Positions 1 to 11,854 are shown, counted from the stretch's first letter. The stretch is 64,000 nucleotides of DNA from Kappaphycus alvarezii (GCA_002205965.3 NADL03000740.1:124001-188000), one strand, 5' to 3'. Numbers and translations: made by a program. The notes: generated by a model not told the origin, from the letters alone.

Positions 1-1149
1 GTCGTTTGCTCGGGTTAGTTTTCCTGGATGTCCTGGTTGTCTTCACGGTGCTGGTTGGACATGAAAAAACTGTCCTAAGACCCTTGAAGGTGTAGTGGTA
101 GGGAAAGGCGGCCAATCGGCAGTGCATATGGAAGTGATATGTGGAGTGCAATGCGTGGTGTGCATTTCTTGTCCTCTAGGATGGGAACTCCATCAGACAA
201 TGAGAATACTAACACACAAACACCAAGACTCACAGGGTGTTCGCTGTCACCCTTTCTCTTTAAGCACCCTGCGATGAAGTAGCACAGCTCGCCAACGGCG
301 AGAAGAAGTGGGGCTGGAAGAGTGCGTGTGACTCCTTGGACGGCTGAATGGTATACTTATCCTCCGGTTTGTAAGGCCGGACCGGGATCCGCGGAATTCT
401 ACAACCTTGATAAGAACCGATTCAAAAGAACCATAGACACCAGGGGTGTTATACTGGACAAGGAAGAGGTAGTAGTGGGTCAGTAGTGCTGAATATCTCT
501 TTTGAAGATGAGGATGCTGTTATCAACTACGACCTTGAAGTTCTTATTTGTATATAGATGCCGGAGTTCGGAGCGCCAAGTGTGAGTAAATATCACAAAA
601 AAAAGCAAAAGGGGTGTGACAATATTAGATAGAGAAGGGGTAAATAAAAAGGGGATCCGGGCGGATAAACGTGGCTACAGCCGAAATTGCCGTCTGCAAG
701 GTTCCTGCTTCGGCAGAAGTTGGGAGTCAAGCTCAGAGCCAACACTGGGGTAGCTGTTTAATTGGGGGCCCTAGTGGACAGGTGGGTATAAATACTGCTA
801 GTTAGCTAAGTTAGGAAGACCGACTGCGGTGCGGTAAGTAATGTCAATGTCAGCCAAGAAATCAGTATCCAAGTGAAAGATGAGCTAGTTGACACACTGC
901 CCAATGGGTGGCTTGTGCCTGCGAAAACATTAGGGCCAAGTTTAGGGCCGATTGGTCCGGACTACATGCCCTCGGGCCCTTTGGTTAAGTATACAGTCCG
1001 AGACTAATTGTGGTCTACAATAAAAATTTGCCCTTACTGTACAGTACAGTAATTGCTGGTAGCAGTGCGATTCCCTGTACAGTACAAAAAAATGGATCAA
1101 AAAAAGATTAACAAAATCGGCTCTGCCGGTGGCAGTACAGTAGAACTGT
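1..1149. other. No gene recognised; AT/GC-mixed spacer with TACAGTAC motifs
   Basis: No reading frame here shows a recognisable domain. The stretch includes three short TACAGTAC-type runs (about 1038-1052, 1076-1086 and 1134-1143), a motif repeated around the host genes further right. It probably holds the left flank of the Harbinger element that follows, but I could not identify its terminal inverted repeat. Confidence 0.4.
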
Positions 1150-1821
1150 TCCTTGCACTACAATATTCTCTCTTGATCTCTGTCCATGGTCGTTCCAGTT
1201 CGGTTTGCCAGGTGCGCTAAACGATGTGAACATTCTAGAGGCCAGAAATCACTTTAATAGGGTTCTGTCTGGGTCATTTCCTCTAAATACGCCAAGCCAC
1301 ACCATAGCTGGGAAGAATTTTGAATGTTTTTACTATTTGACCGATGGGATTAATCCTAATTGGAAGATTTTTTGTCAAGTCTCTGCCAGATGAATCCCAT
1401 CGGAAAGGAATGCTATTTGTCAAGTCTCAGGAGTCGGTTCGAGAGTGTATAGAGAGGGTGTTTGGCGTGCTGTTTCGAAGAGTAAAGATTTTGTACATTG
1501 ATTTTTAGCAGTGGATAGTTTTGAAGATGAAGGTTATTGCTGCAGCCTGTGTTTGTTTACATAATATGATAGTATATGATAGTAGAGGAAAGAACGGAGT
1601 TTTACAACGGAAATGGATCAGGGGGAAGAATTTTTTACTTCGAAGATGATATCTGTGATTCGGGTATAACGTTTGAGAACCGTGCCCCTCTTACTTCCTC
1701 TATGTGTTCAGATGGAGATATTTGCGATGATATTAAGGTCAAGGGTTTACAAAGAGTTCCCACTGCGTATCTGATTGACCACATATGGAATGCAAATGGG
1801 TCAAGGGAGCTAAACATCTGA
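1150..1821 (+). pseudogene. PIF/Harbinger-type transposase, C-terminal part, frameshifted
   Basis: This is the C-terminal half of the 'plant transposon protein' type of Harbinger DDE transposase. The frame from about 1180 reads FGLPGALNDVNIL, then a tyrosine pair and LTDGINPNW, the family's PG-ND-N and YYLADGIYPxW blocks. A frame change in the T run near 1371 leads to KSQESVRECIERVFGVL and then CLHNMIV, and a second change near 1576 leads to the terminal YLIDHIW block ending at 1821. An in-frame TAG lies near 1507. The N-terminal half, including the first catalytic Asp, is not recognisable, so the copy is dead. It points toward the Myb-like ORF on the other strand at 1931-2977, the usual two-gene content of a Harbinger element. 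Confidence 0.8.
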
Positions 1822-1930
1822 TCAGACCGAGTGGATTGGTATTTAAAACACGTTATTTCATTTAAAGAAAGTACACTGTAGGCCTGCGTCGACAACGGGG
1901 ATATATCAAATGAAGTTGGAAACAGTCAAA

Positions 1931-2977
1931 CTAAACCATTTTTTCTTTACTGTACTCGAAGTTTAGAATAGAAGAGAGACTGCCGACTTTTCCGAAGCGA
2001 AAAGTTTGGTGATCAGACATCAGCATCTGTGTACTGCTTCCATTATCTGCTCCGTCCGAAGGAGCTGGAGCAGGTGAAATGTTATAATTCCCAAGCTCCC
2101 CTTCCAAGGATGCGATTGCTTTCATTTGCAAGAGTTGCGTGAAACGCTTTTGCAAAAACTCGTCAGTACCTGGCATTGAAAATAAAACAATCATGGATGT
2201 CTACCTGTCGATTAAAAGCATCTCTTGCGCAATCGTTTTCCTCTTGTGCCATTTTCTCAATGCCCTTGGTCCCTTTGCGCAATGCGGCCACCTGCTGAAA
2301 ATTTTCTAGGGATCGCTTAGTACCTGCTGGGCGCTCTTTTTTAACGAAGGCATTAGTAGTATTAGTAGTATCAGATGCAGCCCCGTCTACTCCAGATGCA
2401 TCATGTTTGCTCGACTGCGATGAAGAGCTTTCTTCCAGCGCAAATTACCCCGCCATTGATCTCATGAACTGTAGCTTGCTGGTTGGCGTTTTCCTTGCAT
2501 TGCTTCCTTGACAACAGCACAAACTGCCAGGTGTGAGTCTCTTGCAAAAATCCAAGCGCATCATGAAACAATAACCGCGGTGCTACGTCAAATCTTTCAT
2601 CTAGAAGGTATGTATACATGTTTCTAATATTAGCCTCATTGTTGTATACGCTTCTGCTGCTCGCTGTATATACTCCTCCGACGGAGAGCCGGTAGGCTTC
2701 CTAACCTTGATAGAAGAAACAGTACCCTAAAATTTGATGCACTCGCATCGCGCCTTACGTTATCACTGCGACGCATCATCTCCAGTGCGGTCATGATACC
2801 GCATTTGTGGTTGCTTCTAAGCATTTGTTCCATCGTTTTGACGTAGTATCTCAGAACCTGTGCCACAAATACGTATTTCTTTTTCCCGTTACGACTCCGG
2901 GGATCTTCAGACGCTTCGGTAAAAGCCTTGAAGACAGCTACAGTCTCTTCAGCACTGCATCTTTTCCCGGCACCCAT
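1931..2977 (-). pseudogene. Myb/SANT-like partner protein of the Harbinger element
   Basis: Reading the minus strand from an ATG at 2977, the protein begins GAGKRCSAEETVAVFKAF, followed by EASEDPRSRNGKKK. This matches the SANT/Myb-like DNA-binding head of Harbinger second ORFs, where a tryptophan-rich trihelix follows (W)TxEED and SEDP. Downstream pieces keep family hallmarks: an aromatic helix FDVAPRLLFHDALGF at about 2530-2600, the basic linker ERPAGTKRSLENFQQ at about 2290-2340, and a charged C-terminal coiled region to 1931. At least two frame changes or stops interrupt it. In this family the protein binds the element ends and brings the transposase to the nucleus. The partner call is inference; the convergent arrangement with the transposase is seen. 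Confidence 0.6.
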
Positions 2978-3177
2978 TGCAAATCCTGACTTATCGCGCG
3001 AGCTTGAACCACAGATATAAAGAACAAACAACATGCTAGTAAAACCTTCAACACAGTAATTGTGAAGCATTCTATGAAGTGGATTGAAACATACTGCGAA
3101 AAAGAACGACGGAAAGATACGGTCGTAGATCGAAGGTTGATGGCTCTTCTGAAAAAGGTGGGTGGCAAACAAAGTAC

Positions 3178-5250
3178 ATACTACTAGCTAAACACGTAAT
3201 TTTCACCTTAAATGATGAATGTAACGCGGCAAGTAATGCTAATGTTATTCACTGTTTTGGTGTTGATTTTTTCAGCCAAAAAGAGACGAAGTGGAGTAAA
3301 CCCTCCCCTTCTTGAAACACGGATAAACACAGAAATGTTTGGAAGCACATGCTGAAATGTAAACCTTAACTTATGCCTTTTGCATGTATGCATTAACTAT
3401 CGGGCAGCGGCAAAGCGTGGCTACTGTTTCGGTCTTCCGTCACAAACAGTATCCCTGATTACACTGAAAACAAGAACTCGAGTGCGTGTGGAGATGGAGG
3501 TACTGTAGCCACCGCGGAGGAGGCCTTTATTTCCTCTTGTTCCACAAAAATCATGGATAAGGCTTGGATTAGAACACGAGAAATCATGTTCTAAATACAG
3601 TCAATTTGGAACATGCTCCCTGAATATCCAATCTAAATCATTTTCGCAAATTTGGAAATTAAAATTAGAACCATGCTTGTGTCGACCAATTAGAGATCCG
3701 AATCCACAATCCCTGTTGTACATCTAATTTGGAACACCATTGTAGATGCTCTTAAGAGCAGTATGCAGTATCTTACGGTAGTATCCCGTAAATTACAATT
3801 TAGGTTGAACATTTTACTGGTACTGTACCTCAACAAAAGAGGCTACAGTACTTGAGGCCCTTGGGCCAGCGACCAGTGGGTGCTGTAATTGCATGCTGAA
3901 AACAATCACTGTAATATTAAAAGGTAATTGCTAACCGAAACTCGGCACTGCCATTGCGGAAACACCGGTTCCGTCGTTACTGCATGTATTGAAAACACTG
4001 CCCAGCTTTCCTTCTGTCGTCCCTGGGGTAGACAGAGAATAGCCGTTCTACTTCCACGGTAACTAAGCTGGGATTCACCGCCATTCGTCCAGCTAAGTCC
4101 AAAATGTTGTACCATCCGCTAGTCCCTTGACAGTACCACAAAATGTCCCCTAATACGCGCTAGAAGAGCCGCCCTGGTCCACCAACAGCGCCAACCTCTT
4201 GTTTGTATGAAAACGGAAATGACCGCAATCCGGATTCTTACCCCTCTCGCAAACTAGAAAGATTAAATCTTCCCTCGATTTGTAAGTTTCAAAGTTGAAG
4301 CTGAGAAGATCCAAAGATCGCGAAAGTGCAACTAAAGGTCAAGAATGAAAAGCTAATCAAGATGATTATCTCTTCTACGTAGGACAACAGAATTGCCTTG
4401 CTCCTTCCAAAAGCAGCCCAAAAAATCAGAAGAGGTTGTAATTCTTTCTGCAACCAGATATCGATGAAAAGGAGTTTCATGTCCCCGATATCGACTTTCC
4501 ACCATTTTATTGGATATGTTTTTCTTTCAATCTCTGAATGGTTCTCTGAAAATTAATTCAGAATGTATTTGTTTTCTTCTAGGTTCTTTTGGAGGCTTCT
4601 AGAAAAGTCCAGAAACCCCTCGTTTTCGGGGCGATAATGACGATTTCCTGCGCTACTTGCTGCTGTACTGCGGCTATTATTTTAGTTATCCTTTTTCGTG
4701 TATTTTCTATTATTTCTAATTTAGGATGCGGCGGATGTGGCCGATCTAGGACACGCCACACACCGCGGCGCCCATATAAACCGGTTCGGGCTAGTGCTGA
4801 TAGATGATAAAAGTAAGGCTTCCATCCATCGCGCCAGACGGCGGATATAACCATCTGTTCTTTCTATCCATTTTCACCTCTCCTCTGTCCTTCCCTATTT
4901 TGGGTGGTAACAGTCCTTTCGATTTCTCGCTGAACTATTTTATTTCTCAGTGGTCCCGCCCTTTCACACAAGCAAATATTTAATAGCCACAGCTTCAATA
5001 GACCTTTAGCGAAAATACTCATTTTCTCGATATTACCAGCGAGGGTACAAAATAAGTATTGTCGAATGATCTCTGCTAAATAGTGCTAGGTAAGTAATAA
5101 GGAAAAATTGGATTGGGGGCAGAAGGGACCGAAAAGAACATCACCAAAACCTAAATAATACCACATATCCATTCTTTACTCTTACCTGTCACTCGAAAAG
5201 GTTAGGTAGAAGAGCAGTTGACTCAAAAAAAGCTAGAAAGTACGTAGAGC
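3178..5250. other. Spacer with no supported gene
   Basis: Short frames occur on both strands, but none shows a conserved domain. The part around 3540-3760 is AT-rich and has a repeated TTTGGAA(C/A) theme ('aatttggaacatgctccc', 'aatttggaacaccattg'), possibly part of an element end. A weak resemblance of minus-strand 4289-4500 to a Harbinger transposase C-terminus was considered and not accepted. Confidence 0.4.
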
Positions 5251-5470
5251 GCTTCAAAAATGAAAAAACCAAGAAGTTAACTCGTGACCTCTCGATGGAA
5301 CGAGTAATGGAAAAGAAACCCCTAACCGCTTGACCAACGTCATTCTATTTGTGGCAAGAATCTCTCGGAGGCTCCACATATGCCATCTAGCGCCGATATT
5401 TCCCCAAGTAAGCCAAAACACGCCCTCTTTTACACATCCCCGAACCCCCTCCTTTCCGGTCTTGACTGTC

Positions 5471-6534
5471 CTACGCACCCATCGCATAAGGCATCAACTG
5501 CATTACAATGTTTCGACGTCTAGTCCTGTTTCCACTCGGTGCTTCCAGGGAATATGTGGGACGCTTCGCCCTTACTCCCTTGCACGGTCCCAATAACTTC
5601 TTCTGTAGCGCCCCACCTTTTCGAGCGTGACGAAGAAGCACGAAGTCACCTGCCCTGTACTTGTGTGACCTAGATTCACCTTGGGTAAGCATACTTCCCT
5701 GTCCACCCTTCTTGAAAGTACTCGGCCACTTCCACCATCCGTGCTCCGTCATCCATGCTCCCTTCCCCCTTAACTTTAACGAATGGAACTTCCGCCACCC
5801 ATCGGCACTTCTTGCTGAACATCAATTTGAAGGGTGACATGCCGTCACGACCATTCCGCGCGGGATATATATGGCAATGCCCGGCATTAAGTCTTCTTAT
5901 TACTTCCCACAACTCCATACTACCTTCCTGGCGGCCCTTCTCATCGTCTCTACCATCCTTTCAGCCCTCCCATTCGCGTGAGGAGAGTAATCATTAACTG
6001 GTTGTCACTTTTTCCCGTGCTGCGGTAGAAAAGAGCCAAAGGCCATTGCAGTGAACTCAGGGCCATTATCAGTGATGATCTGACGCGGCGCTCCGAAGTG
6101 ATCGAGAAGCTCTTCTCTTACGAACGCTAGAGCCTCCGCAAAAGTCTCCATCGCCGTTGCCCTAGAGATGGGCCATAGGCTGAAGTGCTCCACGCCCACA
6201 AGGAAAAACTTGTTCCCCGACTCGGTCTCCGGGAATGGACTGGCGAAGTCCATGGAAAATTTATCCAAGAGACCACTAATCAGTTGCCTCATAATTGTTT
6301 TGTACGTCTCAGCGGCGCAGACTTCTGGTATTCGTCGCAAGAGCGCACAAATTTACGAACGTCTCTAGTCACCCCAGGCCACCAAAATCTCTCGCTTACG
6401 AACTGCTTGGTGGCAGTGTGATACCAATGGCCAACCAAACCTTGCACAGCCCTCAGAATCTCCGGGCGCGCTTCAATAGGGGGTACGACACGTAATCCAT
6501 CTGAAATACTCCTGTACAGGACACTCTGAGACAC
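5471..6534 (-). pseudogene. Integrase region of gypsy element 1
   Basis: From 6534 downward: the zinc-binding head with GHWYHTATKQFVSERFWWPG and then SCDEYQK, in which the second cysteine of the HHCC site is replaced by tyrosine. The catalytic core follows: SMDFASPFPETESGNKFFLV with the first Asp, then HFGAPRQIITDNGPEF with the second Asp, at about 6005-6340. The third acidic residue sits in HANGRAERMVETMRRA at about 5930-5975. A C-terminal part follows (SPFKLMF at about 5840, then a basic tail to about 5480). The D, D and E are all still readable, but the frame changes several times, so no functional protein is expected. Confidence 0.85.
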
Positions 6535-6552
6535 CGCAAAAGCCTTTGATTG

Positions 6553-7347
6553 CTAACCGTAATTCTTCGCTGTACAGCTCCAATCAAAGATCTTCAAGTA
6601 GAACCTTACTTTTCCCAGCGCTTCCTGATATTTTCCACCTGCTTTCGTGACATATACAATTGTTAACACCTCTTCATCCTTCAAATACCCTCTAATCTCA
6701 TCCATATTATCCTGGGAAGAATGACGCTTTATTGTTTGAAGACAAGTCCGCACTACACAGGACCTATATATTATCCTCTTCTTCAGCCTCTTTCGCACCA
6801 ACCCTCGACAGGTAGTCTGCGGTCATATTCTGCCCTCCTGGCTAGTGGCGAATCTCGAATTCATACTCCTCCATAGTGTCCAGCCAACGCAACAATCTGC
6901 TGTGGAATTTCCTCTTCTGCAAAGACGATCGAAGCGCGTCGTGGTCTGAAAAATACGAAGAGATGTACAAGAAGACGGGACCGGAACTTATTCAACGCGG
7001 AGATTACAGCCACCGCTTCCCTTTCGAATGAGCTGTACTTCTCCGCAGCTTGCAACGTTGGTTCAACTGGCAAAAAGGGTTGGATGTACTCGACGTCCGT
7101 CATCCTTCTGCATCAAAACCGCACCTGAGGCGTGTTTAGATCCGTCGCTGTAAACGATGAACGGCTTCTTCAAGTCCGACAACCTCAAAACAGGACGTTC
7201 AGTCATCGCCTTCTTCAACTTGCGGAAGGTTTCACCAGACGCCCCACTCCATTCAAACTTAACGGTAGCGCTGGTAAAATCATGTAGAGGACTGAAGACA
7301 TGCAAAAATCCCGTTATGAAACGAGTTTGGTACGACTCCATCCCCAA
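6553..7347 (-). pseudogene. RNase H region of gypsy element 1
   Basis: The frame starting at 7347 reads TRFITGFLHVFSPLHDFT, then the RNase H entry PFIVYSDGSKHASGAVLMQK, whose first acidic residue is intact. The next block, YSSFEREAVAVISALNKF (about 6985-7045), is the standard EREA-V-AL motif. A linker to the integrase (DNMDEIRGYLKDEEVL, about 6655-6710) follows in another frame. At least two frame changes separate the blocks. In gypsy elements this domain removes the RNA strand during reverse transcription. Confidence 0.8.
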
Positions 7348-7356
7348 AAAAGACCG

Positions 7357-8110
7357 CTAATCGTTCTTTGTCGTCGGTTTCGGGGCTTTTAGGATCGCGG
7401 AAATCTTCCTCGGGTCCGTCCTAACTCTTACACTGCTGACGTAGTGACCTAGCATCTCGACCCACCGGGCTCCGAAGACACATTTCTTCACTCTTATGCG
7501 CAGCCTCGCCTGCTGCGCCTGACCCAAAACAATTTTCGAGAAGTCCAAGTGCTGCACCCACATCGCCGACTTGATGATGATGTAATTTATGTATAAGATG
7601 ATGAAGGGAAGGTCCCGGAAAAAGATATACGCCAACCTTTGGAAGCAATCTGGGTCGTTCTTGACTCAGAACGGCATAAAGAAGAAGCAGGAAGCGCCAT
7701 GCTTGCACTGGAACGTCGTCATCATCTGCACATCGTCGTCTAACCTGATTTTCCAATACCCAGTGAACAAGTCCAGGCTGCTGAAAATCTTCCGTCCCGC
7801 CATTTCGTGCATCAACTCCTCGATATTTAGGATCGGCCATCTATCCGCCTTCATCCCCTTATAGGTAGGGCGGAAGTCAACACAAAGCGCGAGCCTCCAT
7901 CCTTTTTCTTCGCGATCACGACGGCGAATCCCCAAGGGTAATTCTAAGGGAGAATAACTCCCGCTTCTAACACCTTCTCTACCTCTTCCTTGATGACCTG
8001 GTTATACTTTGAGTGCATTCAACGTAACGTTTCACAGATGGGTGTGTAATCGTTCAACTCAAGCCGATGAGTAAACGGCACCTTACAAGGAGTGATATAC
8101 GTGAAAACCG
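7357..8110 (-). pseudogene. Reverse transcriptase region of gypsy element 1, catalytic motif lost
   Basis: The segment begins with the KVPFTHRLEL entry near 8090 and continues through EEVEKVLEAGVI and WGFAVVIAKKKDGG (about 7900-8000). The frame at 7666-7935 reads CVDFRPTYKGMKADRWPILN and then FSSLDLFTGYWKIRL, the palm motifs with the first catalytic Asp. The active-site box that should read Y-x-D-D reads YINYIII near 7580-7600, so both aspartates are replaced. The thumb follows: KKCVFGARWVEMLGHYVS and DPRKISAIL to 7357. Stops and frame changes confirm that this copy is inactive. Confidence 0.85.
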
Positions 8111-8641
8111 ATGCCAATACATCCCGTTCCTGCAGCAACATCTTGAAGAGCCTTTTCTTGATTCAGCAGGCATACCCCTAGTCGCTTTCGTAATTTCGTC
8201 CGTCTGCTCATCGGTTTAATTCAGGTACAGCTTCAGCAAAGTCATCTACAGTTACACTCGCGAGACCAACGCTAAAATTCGATAATTTTTCTTCATCCAA
8301 CGTCTGTGTTGGCTCGCCGTTCCTTTCCGTCTCACTAGCGGCTTCTCGTTCTACTCCCCAAACACATACAACGCATGCTGTGTCAGAAGACGATCCACCT
8401 TGTTTTCCGACTACCCCCGCTGTTGACCCATAATATCCTGCCGGGTCTTCTTCATCTTCTTCCTCTTGATCCTGGTCCTTATCTTTCTCCTCTTCCGAGT
8501 CCGTGGTGAACTCCGCTTCCTCATCTCCCAGCTATCTACATCTTCACGCAGCAGAGGCAATTTTCTCACGATTTCCCTTCTTCCGAAACCAATACGACAA
8601 GTCACCTGATGCTGGCGCAAGTCGATATCCAAACCCAACAC

Positions 8642-8872
8642 CTACATTGATGGAGATCCGATAATGGCATCGAACGGGGAGTTTGCGTGGTCCGAGAATG
8701 TTAAGGGTACTGTCAAACTACCTAAGGTGACGAGCACATCCCTTATTACTCCCAATACTACAGTTGCTTCTCCACCAGCCACCGTAATCCTCCTCACCGT
8801 GCTCGTCTTGCTTAAGTGCAACTCTTGACTGAGCCTCCTTGAGATGATGTTCGGGAGATCACCGGTATCCAA
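8642..8872 (-). pseudogene. Aspartic protease of gypsy element 1
   Basis: The frame opens with MDTGDLPNIISRRL, where DTG is the retropepsin catalytic triad. It then reads VAGGEATVVLG and closes with FDAIIGSPSM, the family's second conserved Ile-Ile-Gly loop. About 76 residues, close to a retropepsin core of 90-100. It lies between gag and reverse transcriptase as expected. Downstream (8411-8641, minus) the linker reads MLGLDIDLRQHQVTC and then a strongly basic tail. Confidence 0.8.
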
Positions 8873-8893
8873 AAGAGCTCTCGTCGGTGTGCC

Positions 8894-10174
8894 TTAGATT
8901 TGGGCCTCGACAATACTCAACCTTCGGCTCGAGTGCTCTACTCCTTGCCCGGGGTGACCACCTTGAGTGGTTGAGCTGGCCCCACTGCGATGCGCCCTAC
9001 CTCCACGGCGACCGCTTCTTCCGTCCGTCTCGCCAATGCTACCCGGCTCAGCGACCGCAGCGACTCGACCCGCACTCTCTTGATGAGCTTGCGCAACACC
9101 TTCTTTGCCTCCTTCGTGTCTTCTCGAAAGAGCCGACCGAAATTCAACCCTGTGTTTGCATGAGCCAAGCCCTAAAATGACATCATACTGCCCCATGTAC
9201 CCTTCCAATCTATTCGTAAACTTAGTCCTGGTTCCTTTCGTATGCCCTTCCTGGCCTTTGTATTTTTCTTGGAGCTTTCGAATTGAAACCTTGGTTCACA
9301 AATAGGACGATTCGGCGTTACTATGTTCCGGATGTACATCGAGTAAGGGCGCCCCTTCATCTTCTGCTTGGGAAACGGTTCTCCGTCCCTACCCCTCCTT
9401 ATGGCGGTTACCTTTTCCTTCTCCAGGAAGTGTTCGTCAACTGCGGTAACATTTTCTGCGTCCTTACCTTCCTTTGCATTCCTTTTCATCTTTTCCTCTG
9501 CTCTCACCCTCTCTTTCAACCAAAAATCACCTTTTTGTGATCCTTCTTCCCGCAGTACCCACATTATAGCATAGGCTTCCGCTCTCTCTGCTTCTTCCAA
9601 CAGTCATCCTCCCCGTGGTCAACCTTCAAGCAACAAGAACAAGTCAGAACTTTACCCCTTACCGTAGCTACGTAGATTGGACGGCTTTGTTCGGCGGGCT
9701 TACCTTCACCCGCTAGACTACCATCTTGAGACACAGCGCCTTTATTTTTCACCATCAGATGGAGCTCAGCCATCTGATATTTCAACTTATCGAGCTTCTA
9801 ATCCTCCTTATGGCTGTCCAATTTTATTTTCTCCCTCACCGCGCTTCTTTCACTCTCTTCCAATGGCGGACCTTAAGCCTTACATTCTGCAAGAACATTC
9901 TGGTACACTCTTCATACTGGGCGAGAACGGAATTCAATTAGACGAAGCTTTTCGGATTATGCAAAAAGATAAATTTACGAACATCTATGTCAACAACGGC
10001 AGTCTTTGTCAAGAAGAACATCTTCTGAGCCTCATTGAACTCCGCTGCAAAGTATTCCGCCTCAGCTCGCTCTACAAATCTCCGATTGTCTCCGTCGGAG
10101 GGATTCTCGCGACTTCCGCTTGCTACTGACTTAGCCCTCGCTCCTCTCTCGCGCAAGCCGCCGCTTTCCACCAT
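8894..10174 (-). pseudogene. Gag of gypsy element 1, with CCHC zinc knuckle
   Basis: Minus-strand coding from about 10174 to 8894 in several frames. At 9564-9785 a nucleocapsid zinc knuckle CSCCLKVDHGEDDC fits C-x2-C-x4-H-x4-C exactly. It is followed by a basic stretch, then a charged, Glu/Lys-rich region (9172-9600). The upstream matrix/capsid part (9938-10174) is charged and partly preserved. Identification rests on the knuckle and on position before the protease. Confidence 0.7.
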
Positions 10175-10433
10175 GCATGTGCTGATAATTACTGCTTAAA
10201 GCTTCGCGCTCTCAATTTTTCTTTACTTCAATTCTCCTCAACGCTTATGTATTCTTCCAAAAAAGAAGGAATACATTTGAAAAATAAAGATATCAGATTA
10301 CGATAGATACAGTTTCGCACATTCGCTTGAAAAATAGTACCATTGTACACCATTCCAATGGGGACTCAAAAGGCTTCATCTTTCTTTTAAAGTCCACCGT
10401 AGTAAATTGCAGTAATATTTTCTTGAATATCGA

Positions 10434-11338
10434 TTAAACTGTAACGCGTCCTCCCGACATCGCCTTGTTGAAAATCTTGGGATGAGGTGCTAAGTTGCTT
10501 CCTTGATACGTAGTTTCAAGAAACCATCGAAGACGATATCCAGAATCCGCATACAAACAAAAACCCTTCTCTCCAATTCGTAACGTCTCTGGTAAGATTT
10601 TCCCTAATCCACTCCTGCATATAGCGTCCAGTGATGTTTTTGTCCCTAAATCGGCCCAAATGAATGAAAAATCATCCCACCAGGACGACAAACTACTCGG
10701 AACTTTGGTCTATGCTTCCTCTTGTGGTCTTTATATGCTACTCTCTTTTGCATCTCCCCTGACAGTCTTGCGAAAGTAATGACAGTCCATCTATGAAACA
10801 GACGTAGTTCCGAAGTCCTTTCATTTTTTGATGCACAGGTTCGTTGTACAACGGTCCTCTCCTTTCCATAATTGTCTTGGTTAAGACTTTATTCAACAGA
10901 TTGCCTCTTTTATCAATCAGATACCGAATATCTTCCCAGAAAATCTCATAAAGCTGCGCTTGGTGCTTTCCAAACATCATTTCCAAATCAATCCATAGAT
11001 CTTTTGTAAAAAGTCGACCTATAGCGATGTATTTGACCAATAGTGGATGAACAGCGTAACGATTTGTACTAGTCGAAACGACATCTTCAGGCCAGTCTAG
11101 AATCTGAACCACTTGCTCCATATCAGATTTACGGAATTTGAATAGTTTTGAGCATTCACCCTCACTGAAACGATCAAATTTGAACTCAAATTGTGACGTG
11201 GTAATTCTACTGCTTCTATCGATTACCTGACACAGATCTGTCCTTGTCCTCACTGTATAAGACGCAAAAATACCAAGTGTTTTCGTTGCTGTAGAGGACG
11301 AATTCAACATACCGGCCCGGCGTTTTGAAATTGCTATA
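10434..11338 (-). pseudogene. DDE (PIF/Harbinger-type) transposase, main part, split by the chromovirus
   Basis: The frame from 11310 to 10738 contains a helical N-terminal domain (FDRFSEGECSKL, then LVKYIAIGRLFTKDLWIDLE and FGKHQAQLYEIFWEDI) and reaches VCFIDGLSL, the first catalytic Asp in the family's FxDGT box. The block at 10434-10691 continues with IGEKGFCLYADSGYRLRW, which holds the second catalytic Asp (LYGDSGYPL in relatives), and with FNKAMSGGRVTV. It then hits a stop exactly where relatives continue with VEWxFG. The third acidic residue region is therefore missing. The N-terminal codons lie at 18262-18433, on the far side of a 6.9-kb retroelement. It is probably a transposon gene, not a domesticated one, since it is truncated. 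Confidence 0.8.
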
Positions 11339-11851
11339 TGTTGTATTTCACTTCAAAGACCTTACAGCTTTACACAAATTCACTGCATCTATTGTACTGT
11401 AGATTCAAACCACTGGTAACCTTGCAACCAGGGCTACTAGGTACTTTGCTGTCATTACACCTTCCTTACAGATCTGAAGACAGCGTTTGACCCCATTGGT
11501 ACACTTGGAATAGTTACGGGCGAGTTGCACACTGGGATATTATATGATTGCTTTACCAATCAAAAGTCGCCTTGCTATCCCATGCCACCTGGACCAATGT
11601 ACTTCTTACATCTTGTCAGAGTATGTCACTCGTGCCGACTACAATTCTGAAAGCGCTACTTACGATACCGTCAGGGCTGTTTTACGGGAACACCTTTGAA
11701 TTCGCTACTGTTAGACTGCATTTAGTTTGTAGCTATCTTCAGTTCTGTATAAACCCTGGTTTGGAGCGGCCGGCTTAGCCCAGCCAGCCTAAACCAAGGT
11801 TTCAACCACAGTTCTACCTTGATCTGATCGTGTGCGCTTAACACCCCCACA
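11339..11851 (+). repeat. 5' LTR of chromovirus element 2
   Basis: Direct repeat of 17749-18261, starting TGTTGTATTTCAC and ending CCCCCACA. It contains a TATAAA box at 11748-11753 and GC-rich sequence after it, placing a likely transcription start near 11775-11785. The target duplication ctata precedes it at 11334-11338. Confidence 0.93.
11748..11753 (+). promoter_or_regulatory. Likely LTR TATA box
   Basis: TATAAA in the distal third of the 5' LTR. The 3' LTR copy is TATATAAA at 18157-18164. The position about 100 bases before the LTR end fits a U3/R boundary shortly downstream. No transcript evidence is available. Confidence 0.45.
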
Positions 11852-11854
11852 TCG

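Larger units (their letters stand above)
5250..10180 (-). mobile_element. Decayed Ty3/gypsy retrotransposon (element 1)
   Basis: On the minus strand the order is gag with zinc knuckle, aspartic protease, reverse transcriptase, RNase H, and integrase with zinc-binding and DDE core. That is the Ty3/gypsy order, with integrase after RNase H. Every domain is broken by stops or frame changes. I could not find flanking LTRs in 4.85-5.25 kb or 10.18-10.43 kb, so the ends are approximate and the LTRs may be lost or too diverged to see by eye. Its right side abuts the truncated end of the DDE transposase at 10434. Confidence 0.85.

Noticed and set aside
4289..4500. Possible C-terminus of the split DDE transposase on the far side of gypsy element 1
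   Set aside because: Only loose similarity (KVDIGDMKLLFID); the expected VEW block is missing and no matching insertion duplication was found.
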